Assembly: GCF_014302995.1 (NCBI RefSeq)
Contig: NZ_CP060295.1
Span: 1,364,001 to 1,428,000, forward strand
Source of the DNA: Variovorax sp. PAMC26660
GTDB taxonomy: Bacteria > Pseudomonadota > Gammaproteobacteria > Burkholderiales > Burkholderiaceae_C
DNA length: 64,000 nucleotides
Direction of reading: 5' to 3'
Under the pieces are notes generated by a model. The model was not told the origin of the DNA, did not search any database, and worked only from the letters and a program-made list of their open reading frames with translations. Shown piece by piece: positions 17,018-25,974 of the stretch (position 1 is its first letter; every line of letters starts with the position of its first letter). The translations under genes and the position numbers were made by a program.

Positions 17018-17791
17018 ATGACCCATCCAGACCTCCAACTCGACATCCGCGACGAAGTCGCCATCGTCCGTCTGACGCGCGGCGCCAAGCGCAACGCCCT
17101 GTCGGACGGCCTGATCCTCGCGCTGCGCGACACCTTCGAGCAACTGCCATCCACCGTGCGCGCCGCCGTGATCGACGGCGAAGGCCCGCACTTCTGCGCT
17201 GGCCTCGACCTGAGCGAGCTGAAAGAGCGCGACGCCGGCCAGGGCATGCAGCACTCGCGCATGTGGCATGCCGCGCTCGACCTGATCCAGCACGGCCCGG
17301 TGCCGGTGATCGCGGCGCTGCACGGCGCGGTGGTCGGCGGCGGGCTCGAACTGGCCAGCGCCTGCCACATCCGAGTGGCCGACAAGAGCACCTTCTACGC
17401 GCTGCCAGAAGGCTCGCGCGGCATCTTCGTCGGCGGTGGCGGCTCGGTGCGCATCCCCAAGCTGATCGGGGTGGCGCGCATGACCGACATGATGATGACC
17501 GGCCGCGTCTACAACGCGGAAGATGGCGAGCGCGCCAACTTCGCGCAGTACCTGGTCGATGAAGGCTCCGCCTTCGACAAGGCCCTCGAACTCGCCAAGC
17601 GCGTGGCCACCAACGCACCGCTGACCAACTACGCGCTGATGCACGCGCTGCCGCGCATCGCCGAACAGTCGGCCGACCACGGCTTCTTCACCGAGGCGCT
17701 GATCTCCGGCATCGTGCAGGCCGCACCTGAAGCCAAGGCGCGCGTGCGCGACTTCCTCGAAGGCCGCGCCGCGAAGGTGAGCAAAGGATGA
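17018..17791 (+). CDS. Enoyl-CoA hydratase/isomerase (crotonase) family protein
   Basis: A 257-residue crotonase. The oxyanion-hole segments HFCAGLDLSEL and HGAVVGGGLELASACHIRVADKS are present, and the PEGSRGIFVGGGGS stretch supplies the catalytic-loop glutamate. In this cluster it most likely hydrates cinnamoyl-CoA-type thioesters (coumaroyl, feruloyl or related). Whether it stops at the hydrated product or also cleaves it, as feruloyl-CoA hydratase/lyase does, cannot be told from sequence; the SDR gene downstream favours a beta-oxidation route. Its stop overlaps the ligase start by 4 bp. ATG 17018 was preferred over an in-frame TTG at 16994. Confidence 0.9.
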   Translation: MTHPDLQLDIRDEVAIVRLTRGAKRNALSDGLILALRDTFEQLPSTVRAAVIDGEGPHFCAGLDLSELKERDAGQGMQHSRMWHAALDLIQHGPVPVIAALHGAVVGGGLELASACHIRVADKSTFYALPEGSRGIFVGGGGSVRIPKLIGVARMTDMMMTGRVYNAEDGERANFAQYLVDEGSAFDKALELAKRVATNAPLTNYALMHALPRIAEQSADHGFFTEALISGIVQAAPEAKARVRDFLEGRAAKVSKG

Positions 17792-19641
17792 CCGCCGTTC
17801 GATACCGCCCGCTGGCCTTCGGCGTCACCCGCGCGGTTCTGCGCGACGGCGCACCGGGCACGCAGTACCTGCAGGCCGAGACGCCACTCCAGGCCTACCG
17901 CGATCGCATGACCGACCGGCTCCAGCACTGGGCCGAAGCCGCGCCCGAGCGCACCTTCATCGCCCGTCGTGAACGGCTGGCTGACGGCAGCACTGGCGAC
18001 TGGCTGCGCGTGAGCTATGCGCAGGCGCTGCAAGAGGCGCGCGGTATCGGACAGGCATTGCTCGACCGGGGCCTGAACGCGGAACGCCCGGTCGCGATCC
18101 TCAGCGAGAACGGCATCGAGCACGCACTGCTCGCACTCGGCTGTCTCTACGCCGGCGTGCCCTATTGCCCGGTGTCGCCGCCCTACTCGCTTGTGAGCCA
18201 GGACTTCGAGAAGCTGCGCCACGTCTTCGACACGCTGACACCCGGCTTGGTGTTCGCCGCCGACGCCGCGCGCTACGGCCGCGCCATTCAGGCAACCGTG
18301 CCGGCCGGCACCGAGGTCGTGCTCGCAGAAGGCACGCTCGAAGGCCGCGCCACCACCGCCTTCAGCCTGCTCGCCGCCACGCCGGCCACGCCCGCCATCG
18401 ACGCCGCCATGCGCGCGACCGGCCCCGACACCATCACCAAGTTTCTCTTCACCTCGGGCTCCACCAAGATGCCCAAGGCCGTGATCAACACGCACCGCAT
18501 GTGGTGCGCCAACCAGCAGCAGTTGCGCCAGTCGATTCCCGCGCTGGGCGACGAACCACCGGTGCTGGTCGACTGGCTGCCCTGGAACCACACCTTCGGC
18601 GGCAACCACAACGTGGGCATCGTGCTGGACAATGGCGGCACGCTCTACGTCGACGACGGCAAGCCCACGCCCGCCGGCATGGCCGAGACGCTGCGCAACC
18701 TGCGCGAGATCGCGCCCACCATCTACTTCAACGTGCCCACCGGCTTCGAGGCCATCGCGCAGGCGATGGAAACCGATGCGGTGCTGCGCCGCAACCTGCT
18801 GTCGCGCGTGAAGATGTTCTTCTACTCCGGCGCCGCGCTGTCGCAGCCCGTGTGGGACAGCCTGCACAAGACGCAGGAAGCCGAAGTCGGCGAGCGCATC
18901 GTCATGGGCACCGGCCTGGGCATGACCGAGTCGGGCCCCTTCGCGCTCTACGTCACCGGCCCCGAAGTGAAGTCGGGCGACGTGGGCTTGCCCGCGCCCG
19001 GCATCGAGATCAAGCTGATCGAAGTCGACGGCAAGACCGAGGTGCGCTACCGCGGCCCCAACATCACGCCCGGCTACTGGCGCGCGCCCGAGGCCACGGC
19101 CGAGGCCTTCGATGACGAAGGCTTCTTCTCGACCGGCGACGCGGTGAAGTGGATCGCCGACGACAACATCCACCGCGGCCTGCGTTTCGACGGCCGCATC
19201 GCAGAAGACTTCAAGCTCGCCACCGGCACCTTCGTGAGCGTGGGCCCGCTGCGCGCAAAGATCATCGCGGCCGGTGCACCCTATGTGCAGGACGCGGTGC
19301 TGACCGGCATCAACCTGAAGGAAGTCGGCGCGCTGATCTTTGCGACGCAGAAGGTGCGGCAGCTCGCTGGCCTCAGCTCCGACGCCACCATGCAGCAGGT
19401 GCTCGAAAGCGAACCCGTGCAGGCGCACTTCCAGCAGGTCGCCAACGAACTGTCCGCCATGGGCACCGGCAGCGCCAACCGCATTGCGCGGCTGCACCTG
19501 ATGGCCGAGCCGCCTTCCATCGACAAGGGCGAGGTGACCGACAAGGGCTCCATCAACCAGCGTGCCGTGCTCAAGCACCGCGCGGCGCTCGCCGATGCGA
19601 TGCACGCCGACACCCTGCCCTTCACCTTCAAGCCCCGCTAA
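17788..19641 (+). CDS. Feruloyl-CoA synthase-like AMP-dependent acyl-CoA ligase
   Basis: A 617-residue ANL-family ligase that activates an aromatic or cinnamic acid with CoA and ATP. The P-loop TSGSTKMPKAVINTH lies near residue 225, GTGLGMTESGPFAL is the A5 region, and FFSTGDAVKW holds the A7 aspartate. The C-terminal part reads TGTFVSVGPLRAKIIAAGAPYVQD, as in feruloyl-CoA synthases, instead of the common C-terminal hinge sequence. ATGA overlap with the hydratase gene and close spacing to the SDR show one operon. Confidence 0.9.
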   Translation: MTAVRYRPLAFGVTRAVLRDGAPGTQYLQAETPLQAYRDRMTDRLQHWAEAAPERTFIARRERLADGSTGDWLRVSYAQALQEARGIGQALLDRGLNAERPVAILSENGIEHALLALGCLYAGVPYCPVSPPYSLVSQDFEKLRHVFDTLTPGLVFAADAARYGRAIQATVPAGTEVVLAEGTLEGRATTAFSLLAATPATPAIDAAMRATGPDTITKFLFTSGSTKMPKAVINTHRMWCANQQQLRQSIPALGDEPPVLVDWLPWNHTFGGNHNVGIVLDNGGTLYVDDGKPTPAGMAETLRNLREIAPTIYFNVPTGFEAIAQAMETDAVLRRNLLSRVKMFFYSGAALSQPVWDSLHKTQEAEVGERIVMGTGLGMTESGPFALYVTGPEVKSGDVGLPAPGIEIKLIEVDGKTEVRYRGPNITPGYWRAPEATAEAFDDEGFFSTGDAVKWIADDNIHRGLRFDGRIAEDFKLATGTFVSVGPLRAKIIAAGAPYVQDAVLTGINLKEVGALIFATQKVRQLAGLSSDATMQQVLESEPVQAHFQQVANELSAMGTGSANRIARLHLMAEPPSIDKGEVTDKGSINQRAVLKHRAALADAMHADTLPFTFKPR

Positions 19642-19662
19642 CCCATCCAGGAGACACAAGAA

Positions 19663-20427
19663 ATGAAGATCGAAGGACAAGCCGCACTCGTCACCGGCGG
19701 CGCATCGGGCCTCGGTGAAGCCACCGCACGCGAACTCGCGCGCCTGGGCGCCAAGGTCGCGGTGCTCGACCGCAATGCGGCGCTGGCAGAGAAAGTAGCG
19801 GCAGAAATCGGCGGCATCGCCTGCGTCTGCGACATCACCGACACCGACAGCGTGAATGCCGCGCTCGACAAGGCCGCTGCCGCGCATGGCCCCGCGCGCA
19901 TTTTGATGAACGTGGCCGGCATCGGCAGCGCCAAGCGCATCGTCGGCAAGGACGGCAACCCCGCACCGCTCGAAGACTTCGTGCGCGTGGTCAACATCAA
20001 CCTGATCGGCGGCTACAACATGGCGCGCCTGTTCGCGGCACGCTGCGCCAAGCTCGAAGCCCTGGACAACGGTGAGAAGGGCGTGATGCTCTTCACCGCG
20101 TCCGTTGCGGCCTTCGACGGCCAGGTCGGCCAGCAGGCCTACAGCGCCTCGAAGGGCGGCCTCGTCGGCATGACGCTGCCGATGGCACGCGACCTCGCGC
20201 AGCACGCCATCCGCGTGTGCACCGTGGCGCCCGGCCTGTTCGCCACGCCGCTGCTGCTGGAGCTGCCCGAGGCGGTGCAGCACTCGCTGGCCGCGTCCAT
20301 TCCCTTTCCGCCGCGCCTGGGCAAGCCTTCCGAATTCGCCGAGCTGGCCTGCCACATCGTCACCAACGGCCACCTCAACGGCGAGGTGATCCGCCTGGAC
20401 GGCGCGCTGCGCATGGCGCCGCGCTGA
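19663..20427 (+). CDS. SDR family 3-hydroxyacyl-CoA dehydrogenase-like protein
   Basis: A 254-residue short-chain dehydrogenase. The nucleotide motif is TGGASGLGEATARELARLGAKVAVLDRN, with an Asp after the second strand favouring NAD. The catalytic set is Ser in FTASVAAFDGQ and YSASKGG (Tyr, Lys). Sequence and length resemble type-II 3-hydroxyacyl-CoA dehydrogenases. In this cluster it would oxidise 3-hydroxy-3-arylpropionyl-CoA to the beta-keto thioester, which the amidohydrolase at 16029 could then cleave. A good ribosome site (CCAGGAG) precedes the ATG. Confidence 0.9.
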   Translation: MKIEGQAALVTGGASGLGEATARELARLGAKVAVLDRNAALAEKVAAEIGGIACVCDITDTDSVNAALDKAAAAHGPARILMNVAGIGSAKRIVGKDGNPAPLEDFVRVVNINLIGGYNMARLFAARCAKLEALDNGEKGVMLFTASVAAFDGQVGQQAYSASKGGLVGMTLPMARDLAQHAIRVCTVAPGLFATPLLLELPEAVQHSLAASIPFPPRLGKPSEFAELACHIVTNGHLNGEVIRLDGALRMAPR

Positions 20428-20475
20428 GCTTTCGTTCGTCAGTTCGCTTCACTTCCAACACATCAGGAGACACCG

Positions 20476-21612
20476 ATGACCTTCAAGAAGACCACCCTCG
20501 CCGCCGTGATGGCGCTCATGGCCATGGGCATGGCCCGTGCCGACATCACCATCGGCGTGGTGCAGCCGCTCACCGGCCCGGCCTCGGGCCTGGGCATTCC
20601 GGTGAAGAACGGCATCGCGATCTGGCCCAAGACCATCGCGGGTGAAACACTGAAGGTCGTCGTGCTCGACGATGCCACCGACCCGACCACCGGCGTGAAG
20701 GATGCACAGCGCCTCGTCACCGAAGACAAGGTCGACGTGATCGTCGGCTCCAGCGCCACGCCGGTCGCCATCCCGATGGCCGACGTGACCGCCGAAGCCG
20801 GCACGCCGCAGTTGTCGACCGCACCGGCCGGCCTGCCGCCGGGCAAGGACAAATGGTTCTTCCGCCTGCCGCAGTCCAACGACGTGATGGCCTTCGCAGT
20901 GGTCGCACACATGAAGAAGCAGAACGTGAAGACGGTCGGCTTCCTCGGCTATACCGACGCGTATGGCGAGCTGTGGCTCAAGGCGCTGACCGCCGAGGCC
21001 GCCAAGAACGGCATCAAGATCGTTGCCACCGAACGCTTTGCGCGTGCCGACACCAGCGTGACCGGCCAGGTGCTCAAGCTCACCTCGGCCAACCCCGACG
21101 CGATCCTGATCGTGGCCTCGGGCAGCGGCGCGGGCATGCCGCAAAAGGCCGTGATGGAGCGCGGCTACAAGGGCAAGGTCTACCAGACGCATGCCGCCGC
21201 CACGCAGGACCTGATGCGCACCGCCGGCAAGGATGCCGAAGGCACCTTCGTCGTGTCGGGCCCCGCCACCGTGGCCGAGCAATTGCCCGACAGCCATCCG
21301 TCGAAGGCGGCAGCCGTGGCCTTCGTGCAGGGTTATGAAAAGGCCTACGGCCCCGGCTCGCGCAACCAGTTCGCCGGCCACGCGGCCGACGCGCTCACGG
21401 TGCTCGAAAAGGCGGTGCCGGTCGCACTCAAGAAGGCCAAGCCCGGCACGCCGGAATTCCGCGCCGCGCTGCGCGATGCGTTCGAAGGCATGGGCCGCAC
21501 GGTGCTCGCGCACGGCGTGCTGAACTGGACCGCGCAAGATCACTGGGGCTACACGACCGAAACGGGCGTGATGCTCAAGGTCGTGAACGGCGCCTTCAAG
21601 GTCGAGCAGTAA
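20476..21612 (+). CDS. Branched-chain-type ABC transporter substrate-binding protein (aromatic acid importer)
   Basis: A 378-residue periplasmic binding protein of the Liv type with a signal peptide ending GMARA. Mature start: DITIGVVQPLTGPASGLGIPVKNGI. GSSATPVAIPMADVTAEAGTPQLS forms part of the ligand cleft. In similar clusters (the CouP type) such proteins bind p-coumarate, ferulate or cinnamate with high affinity; that ligand is inferred from context. Permease and ATPase genes follow. AGGAGACACCG precedes the ATG. Confidence 0.92.
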   Translation: MTFKKTTLAAVMALMAMGMARADITIGVVQPLTGPASGLGIPVKNGIAIWPKTIAGETLKVVVLDDATDPTTGVKDAQRLVTEDKVDVIVGSSATPVAIPMADVTAEAGTPQLSTAPAGLPPGKDKWFFRLPQSNDVMAFAVVAHMKKQNVKTVGFLGYTDAYGELWLKALTAEAAKNGIKIVATERFARADTSVTGQVLKLTSANPDAILIVASGSGAGMPQKAVMERGYKGKVYQTHAAATQDLMRTAGKDAEGTFVVSGPATVAEQLPDSHPSKAAAVAFVQGYEKAYGPGSRNQFAGHAADALTVLEKAVPVALKKAKPGTPEFRAALRDAFEGMGRTVLAHGVLNWTAQDHWGYTTETGVMLKVVNGAFKVEQ

Positions 21613-21645
21613 TCCTCCAACAAGCCCGCGCCGCGAACCCACGCC

Positions 21646-22686
21646 ATGGATTTTTCAATCGCCAGCATCCTGACGCTGGATGGACTCACCAATGGCGCGA
21701 TCTATGCCCTGCTGGGCATGGGCATCGTGCTCGTCTTCACGGTGACCCGCGTCATCTTCATTCCGCAGGGCGAGTTCGTGGCGTACGGCGCGCTGACGCT
21801 GGCGATCTTCCAGACGGGCAAGACGCCGGGCACGGTGTGGCTGCTGCTGATATTGGCGGGCGTCGCCGCGCTGATGGACCTGGTCACGGTGTGGCGCCAT
21901 CGCGGCAGCGCGGTGGCGGGGCTGATGGCGGCTTTGCGCACCTTCGCGGCGCCCGCCGTGATCTGTGCGGTGTCGGCCTGGGCCGGCCCGCGCAACCTGC
22001 CGCTGGGCGTGCAGGCGCTGCTCACGGTGTTCATCGTCACGGCTTTCGGGCCGCTGGTGTACCGGGTGGCTTATCAATCGCTGGCCGGGGCCAGTTCGCT
22101 GGTGCTGCTGATCGTCTCGGTCGGCGTGCACTTTGCGATGACGGGGCTGGGCCTGTTGTTCTTTGGCGCGGAAGGCTTTCGCAATCCGCCGTTCTGGGAC
22201 GAGCGCATGGCGCTGGGGCCGCTCAATGTGAGCGGGCAGGCGCTGATCATCTTCGGTGTGTCCGCGGCGTTGATCGTGTTGCTGTGGCTGTTCTTCGAGC
22301 GCAGCCTGTACGGCAAGGCGTTGCGTGCCACGGCCGTCAACCGGCTGGGTGCGCGCCTCATGGGCATCTCCACGCAGGCTGCGGGGCAACTGACCTTTGC
22401 GATGGCGGCGCTGATCGGCGCGCTGTCGGGGCTGCTGATCGGGCCGACCACCACCGTGTTCTACGACTCGGGTTTTCTCATCGGCCTGAAGGGCTTCGTG
22501 GCGGGCGTGATCGGCGGGCTCGCGAGCTATCCGGGTGCGCTGCTTGGGGCGCTGGCCGTGGGGGTGATCGAGGCTTTTGGTTCGTTCTGGGCCAGCTCGT
22601 TCAAGGAAGTGATCGTGTTCACCATCATCCTGCCAGTGCTGTTGTGGCGTTCGCTGCGCAGCGGTCATTCGGATGAGGAGCATTGA
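21646..22686 (+). CDS. Branched-chain-type ABC transporter permease (LivH-like)
   Basis: A 346-residue membrane protein of about nine to ten helices. The N-terminus LDGLTNGAIYALLGMGIVLVFTVTRVIFIPQGEF and the later TAVNRLGARLMGISTQAAGQLTFAMAALIGALSGLLIGPTTT are LivH hallmarks. It is about 50 residues longer than E. coli LivH; the extra part is a Leu/Ala-rich insertion (about residues 60-130). It forms the membrane channel with the LivM part of the next gene. Repeat copy A separates it from that gene, which is unusual for an operon of this type. Confidence 0.92.
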   Translation: MDFSIASILTLDGLTNGAIYALLGMGIVLVFTVTRVIFIPQGEFVAYGALTLAIFQTGKTPGTVWLLLILAGVAALMDLVTVWRHRGSAVAGLMAALRTFAAPAVICAVSAWAGPRNLPLGVQALLTVFIVTAFGPLVYRVAYQSLAGASSLVLLIVSVGVHFAMTGLGLLFFGAEGFRNPPFWDERMALGPLNVSGQALIIFGVSAALIVLLWLFFERSLYGKALRATAVNRLGARLMGISTQAAGQLTFAMAALIGALSGLLIGPTTTVFYDSGFLIGLKGFVAGVIGGLASYPGALLGALAVGVIEAFGSFWASSFKEVIVFTIILPVLLWRSLRSGHSDEEH

Positions 22687-22719
22687 TGAAGACTTGCTCT
22701 TCTGTGCGTCGCGTTGTGC

Positions 22720-22990
22720 GTTCTGAGCGCTGCTGTTGTTCAGGGCGTCGCACACGCCGACACGGTGCTCTTTTTCGCGAATGTCCCCCGCTTCGCTCCT
22801 CCTTTATTTCGCGAAAAAGAGCACCGTATCGGCGCGAGCATTGGACAGAGCGGTCGTTGATCGCAGGATCAATAGCAGCGTGCCCCAGTGCGAATGGCAC
22901 CGGGTGCTCCTCGCAGCGAAATAAAGGAGGAGGGAAGCGGGGGACATTCGCGGAGGGGAGTTCCCGGTGTCATTCGCACGCGCCCCGGAC
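22720..22990 (+). repeat. Composite double-hairpin repeat, copy A
   Basis: Fills the 342-bp gap between livH and the livM-livG gene. Hairpin 1 has 27-bp arms (22755-22781 and 22808-22834, one mismatch). Hairpin 2 has 17-bp arms (22888-22904 and 22963-22979, one mismatch). A 36-nt segment of hairpin 1 (22777-22812) is the reverse complement of a segment of hairpin 2 (22916-22951) with one mismatch. The latter includes the Shine-Dalgarno-like AAAGGAGG and the former its complement. Three further copies occur in the window. No coding capacity is conserved. Confidence 0.9.
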
Positions 22991-23028
22991 CAGCGCATTC
23001 AAAACACAACCGGCCACGGATCACTGAC

Positions 23029-24840
23029 ATGGAAGCGCTACTGAACCCTTCTTCGGCCCAAGCGCCCGACAAGAGCCTTCTGCGCACCTGGGGCCCACTC
23101 GCGCTGATCCTGGTGCTTGTCGCGCTGCCGCTGTTGCCGCTGCCCGACTTCTGGATCATCCAGCTCAACTACATCGGCATCTACACGCTGCCGGTGCTCG
23201 GCCTCGTGCTGCTCACCGGCGTGGGCGGGCTCACCTCCTTCGGGCAGGCGGCCTTCGTGGGCATCGGTGCCTACACCACCGCCTACCTGACGGTGAACAC
23301 CGGCCTGTCGCCATGGGTCACGCTGTTCATCGGGCTGGCGTTGACCGGCATCAGCGCGGCGATCATCGGCGCGATCACGCTGCGCATGTCGGGCCACTAC
23401 CTGCCGCTGGCCACCATCGCGTGGGCACTGTCGCTGTACTACCTGATGGGCAACCTCGACGCGCTGGGCAAGTACGACGGCATCCTGGGCGTGAAGGGAC
23501 TGTCGCTGTTCGGCTTCGAGTTCGGCCAGCAACGCTTGTTCTACGGCGTGGTCTGGGTCTTTGCGATCCTCGCGGCCTTCGCGGTGATCCGTCTGCTCGA
23601 CTCCCGCAGCGGCCGTGCCATCCGTTCATTGGCGGGTGGCTCGCAGATGGCCGAGGCGATGGGCGTGAACACGCTTCGCTTCAAGATCGGCATCTTCGTG
23701 CTGGCGGCCATGCTGGCGTCGATCTCGGGTTGGCTGTTCGCGCACTTCCAGCGCACGGTGAACCCCTCGCCCTTCGGGCTGAAGATGGGCATCGAGTACC
23801 TCTTCATGGTGGTGCTCGGCGGTGCGGCCCATGTGTGGGGCGCGATCGCCGGCGCGGGCGTGGTCAAGCTGCTCGAAGACCAGTTGCAGGTGCTGCTTCC
23901 CAAGTTGATCGGCACCAGCGGCAGCTACGAGCTGATCGTGTTCGGCATCATGATCGTGCTGGTGCTCAAGTACCTGCCCGAGGGGCTGTGGGCGTTTGTC
24001 GATCGCCGCCTGCCGAGGCCGCGTCGCAGCGTCGACTGGCAAGGTGCGAAAGACCTGCCCGCGCGCACCAAGCCGGCCGCCGGCGAGGTGGTGCTCGACG
24101 TGCAGGCGATCCGCAAGACCTTCGGCGGGCTGGTGGCGGTGAACGACATCAGCTTTCAAACGCGCGCCGGCCAGATCGTGGGCTTGATCGGGCCGAATGG
24201 CGCGGGCAAGTCGACCACCTTCAACCTCGTGACCGGTGTGCTGGGCCTGTCGGGCGGCGCGGTGCGTTTTCGTGGCGAGGCCATCGGCGGACTGGGCGCA
24301 CGGCAGATCGCGCAGCGCGGCGTCTCGCGTACCTTCCAGCACGTGAAGATGGTGGCCGACATGACGGTGCTGGAGAACGTGGCGTTGGGCGCGCATCTGC
24401 GCGGGCGCAAGGGCGCCGTTGCCGCGATGCTGCGCATCGACCGCGCCGAAGAGCGTGCGCTTTTCCGCGAAGCCGAGCGTCAGCTACAGCGCGTGGGCAT
24501 GGGCGACTACCTGCACGAGCTGGCGGGCAATCTTGCGATGGGTCAGCAGCGCCTGCTGGAAATTGCACGCGCGCTGTGCGCCGACCCGGCCCTGCTGCTG
24601 CTCGACGAGCCGGCAGCCGGTCTGCGCCACAAGGAGAAGGAAGCGCTGGGCCAGGTGCTGCGGCAACTGCGCGGCGAGGGCATGAGCATCCTGCTGGTCG
24701 AGCACGACATGGGGCTGGTGATGGACATTTGCGACCACATCGTGGTGATGGAATTCGGCACGCACCTGATGGAGGGCACGCCTTCCGAGGTGCAGAACAG
24801 CGACAAGGTGCGGGCGGCTTATCTGGGCACGGAGCACTGA
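23029..24840 (+). CDS. LivM-LivG fusion: ABC permease plus ATP-binding domain
   Basis: A 603-residue fusion. Residues 1-about 330 are a LivM permease (GLTSFGQAAFVGIGAYTTAYL, then the GVNTLRFKIGIFVLAAMLAS loop). Residues about 345-603 are a LivG ATPase with Walker A GPNGAGKST (about 388), signature LAMGQQRLLEIARAL, Walker B LLLLDEPAAGL and the H-loop LVEHDMG. The fused form is known in aromatic-acid importers of Betaproteobacteria. The start ATG 23029 (MEALLNPSSAQAPDK) lies just past repeat copy A; reading further upstream would run into the repeat. Confidence 0.93.
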   Translation: MEALLNPSSAQAPDKSLLRTWGPLALILVLVALPLLPLPDFWIIQLNYIGIYTLPVLGLVLLTGVGGLTSFGQAAFVGIGAYTTAYLTVNTGLSPWVTLFIGLALTGISAAIIGAITLRMSGHYLPLATIAWALSLYYLMGNLDALGKYDGILGVKGLSLFGFEFGQQRLFYGVVWVFAILAAFAVIRLLDSRSGRAIRSLAGGSQMAEAMGVNTLRFKIGIFVLAAMLASISGWLFAHFQRTVNPSPFGLKMGIEYLFMVVLGGAAHVWGAIAGAGVVKLLEDQLQVLLPKLIGTSGSYELIVFGIMIVLVLKYLPEGLWAFVDRRLPRPRRSVDWQGAKDLPARTKPAAGEVVLDVQAIRKTFGGLVAVNDISFQTRAGQIVGLIGPNGAGKSTTFNLVTGVLGLSGGAVRFRGEAIGGLGARQIAQRGVSRTFQHVKMVADMTVLENVALGAHLRGRKGAVAAMLRIDRAEERALFREAERQLQRVGMGDYLHELAGNLAMGQQRLLEIARALCADPALLLLDEPAAGLRHKEKEALGQVLRQLRGEGMSILLVEHDMGLVMDICDHIVVMEFGTHLMEGTPSEVQNSDKVRAAYLGTEH

Positions 24841-24894
24841 AATGCCATCTTGCTTTTCTGTTCTTCGCGTTGTGTTTGGCGTGCGTTGTTCTCG

Positions 24895-25152
24895 GCGCTG
24901 CCGTTCAGGGCGACGCTCACGCCGACACGGTGCTCTTTTTCGCGAATGTCCCCCGCTTCGCTCCTCCTTTATTTCGCGAAAAAGAGCCCCGTATCGACGC
25001 GAGCGTTGGACAGAGCGGTGGTTGATCAGCGATACACCAGTAGCGTGCCCCTGTGCGAATGACGCCAGGTGCTCCCCGCAGCGAAATAAAGGAGGAGCGA
25101 GGCGGGGGACATTCGCGGAGGGGAGCTCCTGGCGTCATTCGCACTCGCCCCG
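24895..25152 (+). repeat. Composite double-hairpin repeat, copy B
   Basis: Fills most of the 357-bp gap between livM-livG and livF and has the same orientation as copy A. Hairpin 1 keeps CTCTTTTTCGCGAA/TTCGCGAAAAAGAG, but the outer stem has a T-C mismatch where copies A and C pair T-A and copy D pairs G-C. Hairpin 2 (GTGCGAATGACGCCAGG with CCTGGCGTCATTCGCAC) is perfectly paired and differs from copy A by compensatory changes. The loop complementarity is kept. Confidence 0.9.
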
Positions 25153-25197
25153 AACAAACGCACAAAGAACACAAACAACGCGCGCGGAGCCACTGAC

Positions 25198-25938
25198 ATG
25201 ACACAAAACACTCCCCTGCTCCGCATCCGCGACCTGCATGCCGGCTACGGCCGCGCCGAAGTGCTGCACGGCATCGACCTGCAGGCCGACCAGGGCAGCG
25301 TCGTCACCGTGATCGGCCCGAACGGCGCGGGTAAATCCACGCTGCTCAATGCGCTCATGGGCGTGCTGCCCGCCAAGGGCGTCATCGAGTTCAAGGGCCA
25401 GCCCATCTCGGCAATGACGCTCGAAGAACGCGTGATGCTCGGCATTGCGCTGGTGCCCGAAAAGCGCGAGCTGTTCGCCACCATGCCGGTCGAAGACAAC
25501 CTCGTACTCGGCGCGTTTCGCCAGGTGCGGTTGGGCAACAAGCAATGGCGCGACCGCATCGACGAGGTCTACACGCTGTTCCCGCGGTTGAAGGAGCGCC
25601 GCGCGCAACTGGCCGGCACGTTATCGGGCGGTGAACGGCAGATGCTCGCGGTGGGCCGCGCGCTGATGTCGCGCCCCACGCTGCTGATGCTCGACGAACC
25701 CAGCCTTGGTCTCGCACCGCTGGTGGTGCAGGAGATTTTTCGCACCGTCGATGCACTGCGCGCCACTGGCGTGACCATTTTGCTGGTGGAGCAGAACGCG
25801 CGCGCCGCACTCGAAGTGGCGGACCACGGCTATGTGCTCGAGATGGGCAGCGTGAGTCTCGAAGGTGAAGCGAAGAAGCTGGCCGTCGATTCGCGCGTGA
25901 TCGACACCTACCTGGGTGCGGCACGCAAAGCTGCCTGA
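25198..25938 (+). CDS. Branched-chain-type ABC transporter ATP-binding protein (LivF)
   Basis: A 246-residue ATPase, the second nucleotide-binding subunit of the importer. Walker A GPNGAGKST lies near residue 41, the signature is LSGGERQMLAVGRALM, Walker B is LLMLDEPSLGLAP and the H-loop LLVEQNARAAL. The E-x-R-x-L-F segment (VPEKRELFATMPVEDNLVLG) is typical of LivF. It is separated from livM-livG by repeat copy B; transcription probably continues through the repeat because no other promoter is obvious. Confidence 0.93.
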   Translation: MTQNTPLLRIRDLHAGYGRAEVLHGIDLQADQGSVVTVIGPNGAGKSTLLNALMGVLPAKGVIEFKGQPISAMTLEERVMLGIALVPEKRELFATMPVEDNLVLGAFRQVRLGNKQWRDRIDEVYTLFPRLKERRAQLAGTLSGGERQMLAVGRALMSRPTLLMLDEPSLGLAPLVVQEIFRTVDALRATGVTILLVEQNARAALEVADHGYVLEMGSVSLEGEAKKLAVDSRVIDTYLGAARKAA

Positions 25939-25974
25939 AGAAAGAAGCCGCGGCCTTCGCGGCAAGGAGACGAC

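Noticed and set aside
17629..20373. A 914-codon minus-strand frame across hydratase, ligase and SDR genes
   Set aside because: It lies opposite three well-supported genes and has low-complexity Gly/Arg/Val content; an antisense shadow.
22683..23027. Small open frames within the composite repeats
   Set aside because: Frames differ among the four copies and none gives a conserved peptide; the repeats behave as structured DNA or RNA.
22720..25152. Insertion sequence or transposon
   Set aside because: No transposase or consistent target duplications are seen beside the repeat copies; they could at most be non-autonomous elements.
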